This document shows, one piece after another, positions 22,601 through 32,189 of a stretch of 64,000 nt of DNA. Every line of letters begins with the position of its first letter. Position 1 is the first letter of the stretch. Where the stretch lies: assembly GCA_921293015.1 (NCBI GenBank), contig OV121088.1, forward strand, positions 36,518,836 through 36,582,835, written 5' to 3'. The DNA comes from Phorcus lineatus. Taxonomy: Eukaryota; Mollusca; Gastropoda; Trochida; Trochidae. Below the pieces are notes generated by a model. The model was not told the origin of the DNA. It saw only the letters and a list, made by a program, of their open reading frames with translations, and did not search any database. The translations under genes were made by a program, and so were the position numbers.

Positions 22601-23806
22601 TCATTGAAAACGTAGGTGTTGCAATACTTTATGCTGAGCGCATATATGGAATGACGACTATCTCCATCTAGCCTTCCTCACCCTGTCCACAATATAAAGT
22701 CCACATCCCCGCGTATTTTGGTCATGCTTTGAAGGCTGTCGATGACCAATCCCCAGGAAGAGTCGCACCACTCGCTGCCATAGTAACCAGGATCCGGAAC
22801 TTCGTCATTGCAGGATCGCATTTGAAAGCCGTACGTAGGATCATAATGATAATCGGTGATATGCCAAAAATATCCTTTGAAAAAAGAAGTATAGTCTGTA
22901 TGTATAAGGTCAATAGATAGGTGGTGTAAGAAAGACAATTAAGATGGATGTATGAAACGTCATCTTAGCAAGATACACAGAACGAGTAATATCGGCATTT
23001 AATATGCAAAGTTCTAAATAATTGTGTCCACATCCAATTAAATAATTATCTCTCCAGTAGATCAATGTTTAAATTCCTAATTTTTCCACACTTACCCAAC
23101 TAACCTGTACCATATTTTATTCATAAATAAGTAAAACTATTCAAATATTCGACTTCTGGTCAGGTAACCTGAATTCGCTGCTGCACAACATTCCTGACGT
23201 GTCCCGGTTGCCCTTGCGTGTTTATGAAAATTTAAAATAAAATACATTTGAAACTTATTTTCCGTACATAAATAACATCTATAGCGTTAAAACGATCATG
23301 CAAAATACATTTTGAATCATCATTGTTCACGAAAACATAAGTGTGTCAAGTTTTACACATTGTTAAACCTGTAAGCAAAGATTCATAAAAATGAATGTAC
23401 TAAAAATAACTCAAGGTCATTGCGACACGCTTATTTTATATTATGACAGCTTTCTGTAACTTAAGGGGAAAATGTAAGCTCTTGAAAAATTATAGATAAG
23501 TTTGAAATAAATACTTATCTTTTTTACGAGTTTGAAATATCTTAAGCATTGAAATTCGCATTCTAAATTTTTAAACCTCATCGGTTAAGAGATTATTTAG
23601 GTCATGGTCATAAACATGTAGACAGTTAAGACGCTTTTGAAATTCGTAAGACTCTGATTATAAATCGATTATATTTATTCCAACATCCATTATTTTGTTT
23701 CATTATTACAGTGTTAATAATCTTGTAGTGTTATACAAGTACCTTCGTCAGCTTGTGTAGAGACGAAAAGAATAGCGAGAAACAAGTGCACGATATCAGT
23801 TTTCAT
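16698..23806 (-). CDS. Acid sphingomyelinase-like phosphodiesterase paralogue B, 7 coding exons, catalytic His replaced by Asn
   Basis: Coding exons on the minus strand are 23806-23743, 22874-22682, 22074-21833, 20219-20056, 19138-18967, 18409-18304 and 17088-16698. All borders are GT-AG and the phases close, giving 443 residues. There is a signal peptide (MKTDIVHLFLAILFVSTQA). Metallophosphoesterase motifs: DYH (Asp29, His31), GDSIPH (86-91), GHIPPG (His227) and GHEH (266-269). At 127-130 the motif is GNND instead of GNHD: codon 129 (21947-21945) is AAT. The corresponding codon in paralogue A is CAT. That His acts as proton donor in this superfamily, so B may bind metal but be catalytically weak or inactive. 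The C-terminus is hydrophobic (SSCFLVMMSSMFAFVL), compatible with GPI anchoring. Exons 1-5 match paralogue A in phase and near-exactly in length. B has one extra intron, splitting a Lys codon in the RLVKYDR segment. Confidence 0.92.
17217..18340. repeat. 58-bp tandem repeat derived from the exon 6 end, within intron 6 of paralogue B
   Basis: The last 31 or so bases of exon 6 plus the donor and about 25 intron bases recur in the intron at roughly 17225-17280, 17283-17338, 17341-17390 and 18240-18297, next to the true exon end at 18298-18340. On the minus strand each copy reads like CATCAGACTCGTCAG|GTGAGT. Spacing is about 58 bases. Repeat R1 copy 2 interrupts the array between the third and fourth copies. 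Confidence 0.8.
17402..18231. repeat. Interspersed repeat R1, copy 2, inside intron 6 of paralogue B
   Basis: Close match to copy 1 (15572-16178), with an extra segment of about 150-200 bases near its left end and a short insertion near 17790-17815. It splits the exon-derived 58-bp array, so it arrived after that array formed, or the array was duplicated around it. No open frame is conserved between the copies. Confidence 0.75.
18411..18966. other. Intron 5 of paralogue B
   Basis: AT-rich intron with no recognisable repeat or exon. The donor is AGAG|GTGAGA at 18966 and the acceptor TTTTCAG at 18410. Confidence 0.7.
19176..19413. mobile_element. Fold-back MITE with 8-bp target duplication (hAT-like), intron 4 of paralogue B
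   Basis: Terminal inverted repeats of about 84 bases begin CACAGGCGCCAGACTCTGAA on the left and CACATGCGCCAGACTCTGAA when the right end is read in reverse. They are separated by about 70 bases. The flanks carry the identical octamer GACAAATA at 19168-19175 and 19414-19421. An 8-bp duplication is the hAT-superfamily signature. There is no transposase, so it is non-autonomous. Confidence 0.85.
19843..19990. repeat. Single arm of a fold-back repeat family
   Basis: The segment from TTGTGGAGAGAAAAAC through TTTCTCGGAACACGGT matches the right arm of the fold-back element at 29550-29990, including the CTCGGAACACGGT block. It lies in intron 4 of paralogue B, just downstream of exon 4. Confidence 0.6.
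20384..20642. mobile_element. Second fold-back MITE with 8-bp target duplication, intron 3 of paralogue B
   Basis: Arms of about 72 bases (20384-20456 and 20568-20642) share TCCATCATATACCCTGATAT, in inverse orientation. The octamer AAATGACG flanks both ends, at 20376-20383 and 20643-20650. The 8-bp duplication again points to the hAT group, but the arms differ from those of the 19176-19413 element, so it is a different family. Confidence 0.8.
21034..21718. repeat. 38-bp minisatellite in intron 3 of paralogue B
   Basis: About 17-18 units of a 38-base motif containing GGATAGTTGATGACACGATT and GTGAAACGATATCTTCTA. Units vary at several positions, and there are signs of higher-order duplication: the sequence around 21180-21330 recurs at 21480-21640. 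Confidence 0.9.
22083..22681. other. Intron 2 of paralogue B
   Basis: No repeat family recognised. A short plus-strand frame (22214-22441) is open for 75 codons and lacks any domain. The intron donor is GG|GTGAGG at 22681 and the acceptor TCTCAG at 22075. Confidence 0.6.
22875..23742. other. Intron 1 of paralogue B
   Basis: AT-rich intron between the signal-peptide exon and the first metallophosphoesterase exon. No repeat or exon is recognised. Confidence 0.6.
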
Positions 23807-24045
23807 CCTTCAGACCCGGATATGACGTACCGACTAAAAGTGGTGGACCAGCAAAATGAATAGAGATATGAGATATATGTAAATACGTATAACATTAAAA
23901 CTAGAAGTAGAAAAGCCGGTTTCTCTACAGACAGATAAATGTTTTGTGTATTGAAAAACTATTATTACCCAAGCTAAAGTGTCATATGAATTTTATGATA
24001 CCATCGCGAGCTGTAGAACAATTGGCACGATTGTCCGATTTTCGT

Positions 24046-24410
24046 AAAATGATGTGAAAATCACGGAGTGGCTCTTTAATTGATTTTAGGCACTGTAAGT
24101 TATCCTTGCTGGTCCGAGCTGAGTGTTCGTTTCGGAAGATAATTTTCCACTAGATCCCTAAGGTACTTGTGCTCACTTCCTGACAATGGTGCGCGCTTCA
24201 CAGTACTTTAAAGAGCCACTCCGTGAGTTGTTGGAGTCATATATGCCAAACTTAATCAATGGTGTCATTTGATCGCGATGTATCGACTGTTACCAAAAAG
24301 ACACATTTTAAAGCTTATTGGTTTTTTACAGTGACAATATGAAGGTAGAACGTCGCAAATATGATCGAAAACAGAATCCCAACTACTTCTGACTGTCACA
24401 AGGTGCAAAT
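24046..24410. mobile_element. Two broken ends of a TTAA-flanked MITE family
   Basis: A right terminus (ATCACGGAGTGGCTCT-TTAA) ends at 24079. After about 128 bases a left terminus (TTAA-AGAGCCACTCCGTGAG) starts at 24208 and matches the left end of the complete element at 33540-34018 for about 195 bases. The two ends face the wrong way to form one element, so these are two partial copies or a rearranged one. Confidence 0.7.
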
Positions 24411-24601
24411 CTGTAAATCATGGTTGCATGTATGTCGCTGCCACAGAATGGAAAAATCTTCCAGTTCATATTTTGATAGCTGCGACCTTTCCAGTGTTCA
24501 GATCCATGTTAAAAACATATGTTTTTAAGAGTCTTTGCACAATGGACATCCTGAGTTCCTAAATGCGCTTCGCGCATGCATGACGCATGGAGCTTTGCAC
24601 T

Positions 24602-24603
24602 TA

Positions 24604-24659
<56 letters not shown>
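24602..24659. repeat. (ATT)n microsatellite
   Basis: About 19 uninterrupted ATT units. Confidence 0.95.
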
Positions 24660-24874
24660 CATCAATAATACATGATGGAAGGTTTTTTTCGATTCATGCG
24701 TTATTCTTTAACAAAAGGTTTCAGTTAAGTAATTTGTCAGGCATCTTGTTCTTAAAACATTTCAACGTCATTATATTTGTTCGAAATTCATAGAAAAATT
24801 GGCCTTCAGCAGATCTGAAAGATGTTCATATTGCATTTAAGAAAAAAATAAGTAAGAATAAACCATATATGGTA

Positions 24875-24880
24875 TTTATT
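24875..24880 (-). terminator. Polyadenylation signal of the first small secreted protein gene
   Basis: AATAAA on the minus strand, about 85 bases after the stop codon at 24963. Confidence 0.6.
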
Positions 24881-24962
24881 CAAAAGGCAACAACCAAAAT
24901 TCTACACATGCAGAGCAAGTGACATCACAAGTCAATGATTCGAGTATCTTCACAGCCCCGTT

Positions 24963-25263
24963 TCACTTCTTGAACACGGGCCCAGCGTACATCGGGTAGT
25001 GCCCGTCATAACTCGTCTCGGGGTGCACAGGTAAGCCCGGCTCAGCTGCAGGTCCGTACTCAGGTTCTGCATATGCACCATAGTGAGGCTCCGGCTGGAC
25101 ACCGAACCAAGGACGACCTATGGGAAGAAAATATCAAATGATGTGTTTTTATAACTTTCAAACAATTCATAAACATCATAACATTAATATTATAGTTTTT
25201 CTGTAAATTTTGAAAAACAAGTTCTCAAATGATGCATTTGTGTATACATACATACATACATAC

Positions 25264-25316
<53 letters not shown>

Positions 25317-25724
25317 CACTCATATATTTATCTATATTCTATTGGTTTCCAACTGCATTGATAAAGTTCCTATATCTCAATATTACCAAATGACACACTG
25401 TTATCCTAATAACCTCATAACAACGAGAAGATTACATCCCGTATTAAAAGATAATAAAATGCATACATATGTTGAGTCATATAGTTGACAAACAGTTTGT
25501 TAAAATCCATTGTCAGATAAGAAACTTGTATTCTTCTTCGCTCACTTACCAATGTTTAAAGGATGCCCCATAACATTCAGAACGCCGGGTTTGTGAAAGA
25601 ATCGTGGAACCCCTCCAAGCATAAAGGAATTCGCAAAAGGCAAGCCAAAATAAATTCCATCAACAGCTGTGGCGGCCAGTAGACAAACTGCAGCTAACAC
25701 ACATACTGTCATTTTGTTAGTCAT
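24963..25724 (-). CDS. Small secreted Pro/Gly/Tyr-rich protein, copy 1 (2 coding exons)
   Basis: Coding exons 25724-25550 and 25117-24963 join in phase 1 through GTAAGT/CATAG borders, giving 109 residues. Residues 1-20 or so (MTNKMTVCVLAAVCLLAATA) are a signal peptide. The mature part starts with an aromatic/hydrophobic stretch (IYFGLPF), then FFHKPGV. The last exon encodes a Pro/Glu/Tyr/Gly-rich tail with AEPEYGPAAEPG repeats. Exon order, phase and AEPG motifs match the gene at 30935-31612, so the two are paralogues. Such small secreted low-complexity proteins are common among mollusc mantle, shell-matrix or adhesive products, but I recognise no specific family. A leader exon and TATA box lie upstream. 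Confidence 0.8.
25245..25312. repeat. (CATA)n/(TA)n microsatellite in an intron
   Basis: Several CATA units run into about 22 TA units, between the two coding exons of the small secreted gene. Confidence 0.95.
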
Positions 25725-26210
25725 CTTGACGTTTCTATCTGCAACAAAATTATCGCAAGTAAGAACAAATATAATACAAATCACACATTCAAACCCAGCA
25801 CCTGGAATCTCCGGGCAAAAATATCGGTTTGGATGGATGCCGCAATAGGGAAATTCGCGTCATGAAAAGATTATTTGGACCGAATGAAAAATTCAGTTTC
25901 TCAATATCGGATTAACGGGGTGACGATTTAGAGGAAAAGTACTGTATACGATTTTTTAACTTACTTAGTATAAGAATGAAGGTCGCAAAAGTATCTGAAA
26001 TATGACTGGAGGTTCTTTTTGTAGCAAGTGAAATGGGTAATACAAGAAACTTTTCAGTAATTATGAAAATATCCCCTTGAGTCACAAAAAACCCACACAA
26101 CAAATACAATAATATTTTCAAGAACCTGCAATCACACAAACTCGAACGTTCGAAAAGAATATATCTATGATTACAGCAATGTTATAAAAGAATGCAGACT
26201 ATTTACTCAC

Positions 26211-26280
26211 TTAGTAAAATCGTTGAAGAGAGGAAGACACAATATTTAACGAACAACCAGACACCCTTTATATATAATTG
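26211..26280 (-). promoter_or_regulatory. TATA box and 5' leader exon of small secreted gene copy 1
   Basis: The minus strand has TATATATAAAGG at 26276-26265, followed by a short leader that ends with CTAA|GTGAGT at 26211. The matching acceptor TTTGTTGCAG sits just before the coding exon, about 18 bases upstream of the ATG. Start of transcription is expected near 26240. Confidence 0.55.
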
Positions 26281-27150
26281 ATGACACAATCGTATTGATA
26301 TATTGCTTGTTGTCAATCAAGGGCATACCACTAATCGTGTGGTTGGCCTCGGGTATTACGCATTTTCTACGCAATCTTCATCAATACGTAGTGAGATTAT
26401 GTATGTACATTCATTCAAGTGTACTTATGATTAATGTTCTGAACATTTTGTTACGTTGTACCCTGATATTCAACCCCGTTCTCTTACTGGACCTATCTAA
26501 CTAGCCTTAGCCAGAAGTTACAGAAAGTGTTTTCATCGCTATGATAAAGTTCATGGTTCAAGTTTTGAATGATATTGAAGTTATCTAGAAAGGTTTTTTA
26601 TTTCACATGTTTTCAGATAATTTAAAAAAAGAATTCTTTTACTCATCTTTACATATAGAATTACAGTCATTTGATAAGTTTTCTGTGAAGAGATTTGTAC
26701 AAATCAGAATTACAATCATTTATTTGAACTTCAGAAGCATGAAGCAAAACGTTTTGTGGATTTGATTTAGTATATACACTTTGTATTTGCCTTTAAAACT
26801 TTCTTATTAGCTTCTTTTGTCTTACATCACTGAACGTTCATACCGTATACACATTCATATTTTCCCTTTGTTTCTTGTGTATGAGATTCTGTAGTTAAAT
26901 AGGAATCTGCAAGAAGGTTGAGCTTAAATAACAAGAATAAGCGACGACAAAAATATAAATAGCGGGTGAATATGATACGCATTGTACAGACTTATCTTGT
27001 TTGTATTTCGGTTTGTCTTTCTACTTCTTTGCACCAAAAATATAATCGGTATAAAAGAATAAGTCGCTTGGTGCTTGTAATGACTTATATTCCGAGTCGA
27101 TTTAAGTGATAAACTCGGAACCAAAGCGTAATTTGTAATTCACCACAATA
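26281..27150. other. Intergenic, no gene seen
   Basis: AT-rich spacer upstream of the first small secreted gene. Short frames occur on both strands, none with a signal peptide, splice context or domain. Confidence 0.5.
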
Positions 27151-27159
27151 TGTAATTTC

Positions 27160-27790
27160 CATCGCATGAAATAACTTGCGCCAGTTCCAATGACTGAGGC
27201 CTTGCAGCATATCCCTACTTTCTGTGCTTGCTCTCGAGGCTGCTATCACGGATTTATACTTAGAAATCTTACAAGTATTTAAACTTTTCGCCGAATCGGT
27301 TTTTGCACTCAAGCCACGAATCTTGGCTCTTAGCCCAAAGGTTTAGATTAGCCAGTGATGGAGATTTGCGCGGATTATTGCCATGCAGGTGAAGATGCAC
27401 AGTGCGTTTATTATTCTTATATCATATAAGTATACTTTTCTTTCAAAATCAGAAATGTTATGCAGATAGCCTCTGGGTATGTAGACTGTAATTTGCGGTC
27501 GGTATTCATTTCATAAGAAGTTAAAGATATTTGTGAGAGGCATGTTCCAATGGTGAGTTCTAATATGATTCCTGTGGCCTATTTTAACGACATTCCCAAT
27601 AACATACTAAGACGACAGCCCCAATGAATTGCTAAGATAGGCCTTGCCGCATTTCCCGTACCTTTCTGTCCTAGTCGCCAAGGGTACTGATACGAGGATC
27701 GCAACTTTTCGCCGAAGAGGGCTCAGCACTAAACATACGAATTTTGATGGTTTGGCAGCAAGGTTTAAAGTATTCAGTGGCACATTCTCA
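27160..27790. repeat. Pair of diverged direct repeats
   Basis: The segment from AGGCCTTGCAGCATATCCC (27198) to CCAGTGATGG (27360) recurs in diverged form from AGGCCTTGCCGCATTTCCC (27639) to TTCAGTGGC (27781). Both include ACTTTTCGCCGAA. It is an unidentified interspersed repeat. The minus-strand frames across it (27085-27312, 27607-27906) are not conserved between copies. Confidence 0.55.
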
Positions 27791-27909
27791 GCGGGAGCTC
27801 TGAATTTCCTATACAACCTCTGTCTTAAAGAGGTTCGTACCAATAAACAAAATAAATGAAAAATGCTGTAAATTTGCATGGTGAAAGCTGAATATGTATT
27901 CTTCAATAT

Positions 27910-29184
27910 TCGAAAATAAAAAAGTCATGTGACGGACCTTCCTTTTCAGAGAAATGATGATTTTTGACGGGTTTGTTAAATAAAATGGGGGAAATGTCCA
28001 ATTTAGCTTATTTAGTCTTCAAAAAAAAACCATTAAAAACATTTAGAGTTCAGTTTACTTTTTTTCCAGTTAATGAGATGATAATGTAATAGAAATTTGA
28101 TGTCTAGTATTTCTTTTTTGTCTTTTGTAACTTATGCAAATATTAAAGATACGAGTTCGATGATGATCGCTACAAAAATAGCTTCAAAAGACGCGTTCAG
28201 TAATAAAATTAAATGAAAAATAATTCAAATTTGTTTTAGATAGAATAAAACATATTGAAAAGAAATAATTTGAAAGAAAAAAGATATGTCACGGACCTAT
28301 CTGCGAAGATATTTGAAGCTGAAGTTGAAATTACTTATGAACAAACTCATAAGGGGAGGTAACTCTTCATTTACCTTGAAAGATAATTCATGTAACAACA
28401 CAGTTTATCCCGTTTCAAAGTATTTCATGACATTCTAAGGTCATTGTTATGAAATGGTTGAAGTGTCAAAAGACATTTATTGCCTCTTGGTCAAATCACG
28501 TATGAACAAAGTATGAGTACTAGTATTCACAATAAATTTTAAAAACATACCTTTTCAATATGACAAATTGTTTAGATACATGTAAATGATTTAAGTTTTT
28601 CAAACTTTGAGTGAACCGGGGCCAAAGATGCCTATGTTCCAGATAGTGGGATAAGTATTTAAATTGTACTAATGTAACATATCAAAAGATGTATAATCTG
28701 TTAAATTCAAATACTGTTGATGTCATCAAATCTGTCGCAATTGTTATAAAATATCAAGTGAAACCTTTGTCTATGTCACGTGATCAAAGTCTGTCACGTT
28801 GCAACTGCAGCTGTACTTTGGGCCACTGGGCCTTCATTACTGAATAAAACTGTCCGAAGGATAATAAGGTTGATCACAAAATAAAAAGATTTAACCTCAA
28901 AACTTCCTCTCAAAAGATCTATTACTTGCGCGATGAAAGAACACCGCGTGCAAGCGCCGCAAGTTTGCGGAGCTATTACGTCGAGGAATAGACCTCAATC
29001 AAGTCGGCCCGTTTCGGGAAGGTTCGGGAAGCATTTGGTGCTTACGCTCATAATTAAGTCATACTCTTGAGATGATAACAAATAAGATTTACTTCATGAA
29101 CCGACCAGACCACAACTTCAGTTTGTTAGCGGCACTTTTATGGATGCGCAAAAAGATGCGCACTGACAAATGTTCGGAACGTCT
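27910..29184. other. Intergenic, no gene seen
   Basis: AT-rich, with several A- and T-runs. No feature I can support. Confidence 0.5.
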
Positions 29185-29199
29185 TTAGGTCTTTAGTCT

Positions 29200-29560
29200 T
29201 CTAGGTCTAGAAATGCTAAACGCTGATTGGATGCTATCAAAGTTAGTTGTGCAATCAGAGACGCCGTTTAAAAAGTTATCATTCAAATCGCCTAAGTTAT
29301 TTCCGTAAGCATTCCAAAAGCTAAACTTTATTCGAATATGCACCTTGCACTTTGAGTCGTCTTCACAGAACGCCAAACGCCTCATTTTGCGACTGTTCCA
29401 TTGCACAGGCCTGTGTGACAACAAATAAGATTTTCATGCATTGGTTGTTTTCATTTGCTGAAATATTGCCATGTAGTTTAAGTCGCAATATTGTGCCAGT
29501 AGGGAAAACGGCCGGAAGCGAGAAACCTTCGTATAAAGACAGAGGTTGTATAGCAATCAG
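29200..29560. repeat. Interspersed repeat R1, diverged copy 3
   Basis: Shares with the copies at 15572 and 17402 the blocks around GACAACAAATA, GCAATATT-TGCC-GTAG and AGACAGAGGT. It is more diverged, and it abuts the fold-back element that follows. Confidence 0.5.
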
Positions 29561-29990
29561 TCTCATCAAAAATCGACGTGCTACGAGGAATAAAACTTTT
29601 TAAATATAAACTCTAGCGGGATTCGGACGTACTATATAAGTGGCTGTCCTCTCCACAACGGTCTGAAAGCACCCTCCTTGCTCGCACGTTCTGACGCAAT
29701 CTCAACTAGCCAATCACAATGACACCGGCAAAAGCTTTCGGTATCAGTATCTAGGGGCAAGTAACTCGTTATTTTAAACGGGATGATGTGATTGGTCCGC
29801 CAATGACTACATGTAGGTTTTGTCTGCGCTAAACTGGTTTAAGAACGTGCGAACAAGGAGGGTGCTTTCAGACCTATGTGGAGAGGAAAGTACTTGGTAG
29901 ACGTTCGAATTCCGCTATAGTCGATATTGAAAAACCTTTATTCCTCGGAACACGGTCGATTTTACCAGTGGTAGGACTGGTGCGATTTAA
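29550..29990. mobile_element. Fold-back element, about 430 bp
   Basis: Inverted arms match from CTCTCCAC-GGTCTGAAAG (29649 onward) against CTTTCAGACC-GTGGAGAG (ending about 29886). The match continues outward through GAGGAATAAA and its inverse TTTATTCCTC to about 29555 and 29985. An inner pair, CCAATCACA and TGTGATTGG, extends the stem inward. No open frame. A single arm of the same family lies at 19843-19990. Confidence 0.65.
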
Positions 29991-30413
29991 AGCCATACCG
30001 AGGAAGATGATGTATGATACCCTTCATTATGTTTGCATTTGCAAACTCATAGACAAGCACGAATCAACAGATACGTTTGTTGTAATAACCAATCGCTAAC
30101 GATGACAAAACAAGCATGGAATTTGATCCTGCACGTGGCTTTGGTTATAGCTTGATCACTCAAATGTGTTATACTCTTGTCACAGTTACTACACTTATTC
30201 ACGGAATTTAACCGTTAAATTGTTATTTATCTATGAATGTTAAATCATATGAAATGACACTAAATTCAAACATGAATAAAATGTTCTTGAATATAAGCGA
30301 TTGGTGTTCATATCCATCCGTAATTTCGGGGTCATATTCAAAATAGTTGTTCGTATAAACATACATTCTCTCCCTAATCAGCTCACTTCTTCACACGTAA
30401 CTTCCGTTACCAA
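29991..30413. other. Intergenic, no gene seen
   Basis: No supported feature. A plus-strand frame at 29878-30099 begins inside the fold-back element. Confidence 0.5.
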
Positions 30414-30477
30414 ATGACAACTTCGTGGTTCTTCAAACTTAAACCTTGCAACAAAGTTGGCGTCCCTTTTTTTTGGA

Positions 30478-30610
30478 TTAAGAGGTCCGTGGTTCAAACC
30501 CCACTAGGGGCTCGGCAACTTTGTCTACAGCAGAGAACTGTTCTACACGTGCAACACTTGTTTGGGTGCAATGCTACATTGAATTTCAGTGCAGTACACT
30601 TAGCAGAGGT
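30478..30610 (+). repeat. SINE fragment with tRNA-like B box
   Basis: GTGGTTCAAACCCCACTAGG resembles a tRNA T-arm/B box and is followed by GGGCTCGGCAA-TTTGTCTACAG, the same order seen in inverse at 40810-40850. The A box and acceptor stem are not evident, so it is not a tRNA gene. Confidence 0.5.
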
Positions 30611-30856
30611 GAAAGAACTTCTCAGCCTCCTGAACGGCTACTCGACGAATTAAATTTAGAATTTAAACAACATCGTTGATTTCAAAATTAGTTAAATTGC
30701 AACGAATCAAGATTTCGTCTTCCGAGCCAAGAATGTACTCAACTTGTATCAGAGGTTGCTTGTGTATCATGAGGAATAAACTTTTCAATCTCCAAACAAT
30801 TGACAACATTTACACGTTGAGATAGTGACAGGATAAATATCTGTATATTTCAATAT

Positions 30857-30862
30857 TTTATT
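30857..30862 (-). terminator. Polyadenylation signal of the second small secreted protein gene
   Basis: AATAAA on the minus strand, about 75 bases after the stop codon at 30935. Confidence 0.6.
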
Positions 30863-30934
30863 CAATACCAATATCAACCTCATAAACAAACATTTGTTGT
30901 AACATCGAAACACGTTACTCTAGTAATTTAGAGT

Positions 30935-31612
30935 TTAGTAGTACTCTGGAACAGCACTGTAAGGTTCAGGAACACCGACACCGGGTTCAGCATGGGCTCC
31001 GAATCCTGGCTCAGCATGGGCTCCGAATCCTGGCTCAGCACGGGCTCCAAAACCGGGCTCAGGGAAGACGCCTCCTATTCCTGGACAGAAATGGAACACT
31101 AAAATTCATAATCCATGACAATTTTGTTTCCCAAAATAAATTTCCCAACGCTTATAGATTTACCTTTTTATTACACAAAGGTCGTTGATAGTTGTGTATT
31201 TCATTTTCTATTGCAAATCAATATAATTTGTATATTAGAGATATGTCAAAGTATGGCATACAATGCCGGTGTGTTTGGATTATGTTATATTACCTTAAAA
31301 GAAATAAACTGTGACAATTTATATATACCGTGCCAAATCATAAAACGCAAAGGTAGGCATTTCTTAGGTTCGTTTGACCAACTAAAGTCGGAGATTCGTT
31401 ACCTAAATCAAAAGATACAACATGATGAGAAAATTCCTAACATTATATCACTTACCATGCCCTATCATGGGGCCCCAGGGACGGGGGAAGAAAGGTACAC
31501 GCGGGAACATTCCCGGGAACAGATGTGGTCTGATGAATGGTCCTCGGAGATAAAGACCCTCAACGGTTGCCAAAGCAACAACACAGACCAAGGCAACAGC
31601 AAAGACTTTCAT
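30935..31612 (-). CDS. Small secreted Gly/Pro-rich protein, copy 2 (2 coding exons)
   Basis: Coding exons 31612-31456 and 31080-30935 join in phase 1 (CATG|GTAAGT and TGTCCAG|GAATA), giving 100 residues. The signal peptide is MKVFAVALVCVVALATVEG. The middle is rich in Pro, Phe, Arg and Trp (FPGMFPRVPFFPRPWGPM). The second exon carries tandem repeats of AEPGFGAH/R, about three in a row, and ends SAVPEYY. Exon structure and the signal-peptide/AEPG layout match the gene at 24963-25724. The plus-strand frame covering the same region (31115-31642) is the antisense shadow. The function is unknown; an extracellular structural role is an inference from composition. Confidence 0.82.
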
Positions 31613-32114
31613 TTTTTTGGGTATTTATTTCTGCAATTATGAAATGTGTAAAGTGTTTCAAGGATGAACTTATAGACACAATCGTAAAAGGTACATATAT
31701 ATGTTCGTTGAATTTGAATCATTCTCTTAAAACAACGCGGTGAGCTAGATTTTGAAATTGTATTTAGTTTACATGTGTTATGGGAGATACAGGTATGGGC
31801 ATAGGGACGTAACCTTCTTCGACTTTTAGAACAGTACTGGCTGAATGAATAAATCTTTTTTCAACTGAAACACAATGAATTCAACACAAACAACATATGC
31901 AAATAAACAAAAATATAAGGGCTGACAGAAATGAAATAAAGTTTACTAACAATTATGAAATCAATCTTATATTCAAACTTACAATTTTCCATACATTTTT
32001 ATAGAATCACATAAACTACCATTTCATAGCATTGTTATATGGGTAATCGCACGATATCCAACAATTGTTAACATGATGATGAAAAGAAAAGACAAATTAT
32101 GGAAGAATGCTCAC

Positions 32115-32181
32115 CTTGAGTTGAGATGTATAGAGATGATGTGGCTTGACTGCAGAAGGAGGGAACGGATGTGTATTTATA
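32115..32181 (-). promoter_or_regulatory. TATA box and 5' leader exon of small secreted gene copy 2
   Basis: TATAAATA on the minus strand at 32181-32174 is followed, about 30 bases on, by a leader ending CTCAAG|GTGAGC at 32115. The coding exon opens with acceptor ATTGCAG just before 31630, about 18 bases upstream of the ATG. The arrangement is the same as in copy 1. Confidence 0.65.
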
Positions 32182-32189
32182 GCAGGTGT

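Noticed and set aside
30490-30520. tRNA gene
   Set aside because: A T-arm/B-box-like motif is present, but no D-arm, anticodon arm or acceptor stem can be drawn; the context matches a SINE body.
31115-31642. 175-codon plus-strand frame
   Set aside because: It is the antisense of the spliced small secreted gene on the minus strand, which has a signal peptide, splice sites and a paralogue.
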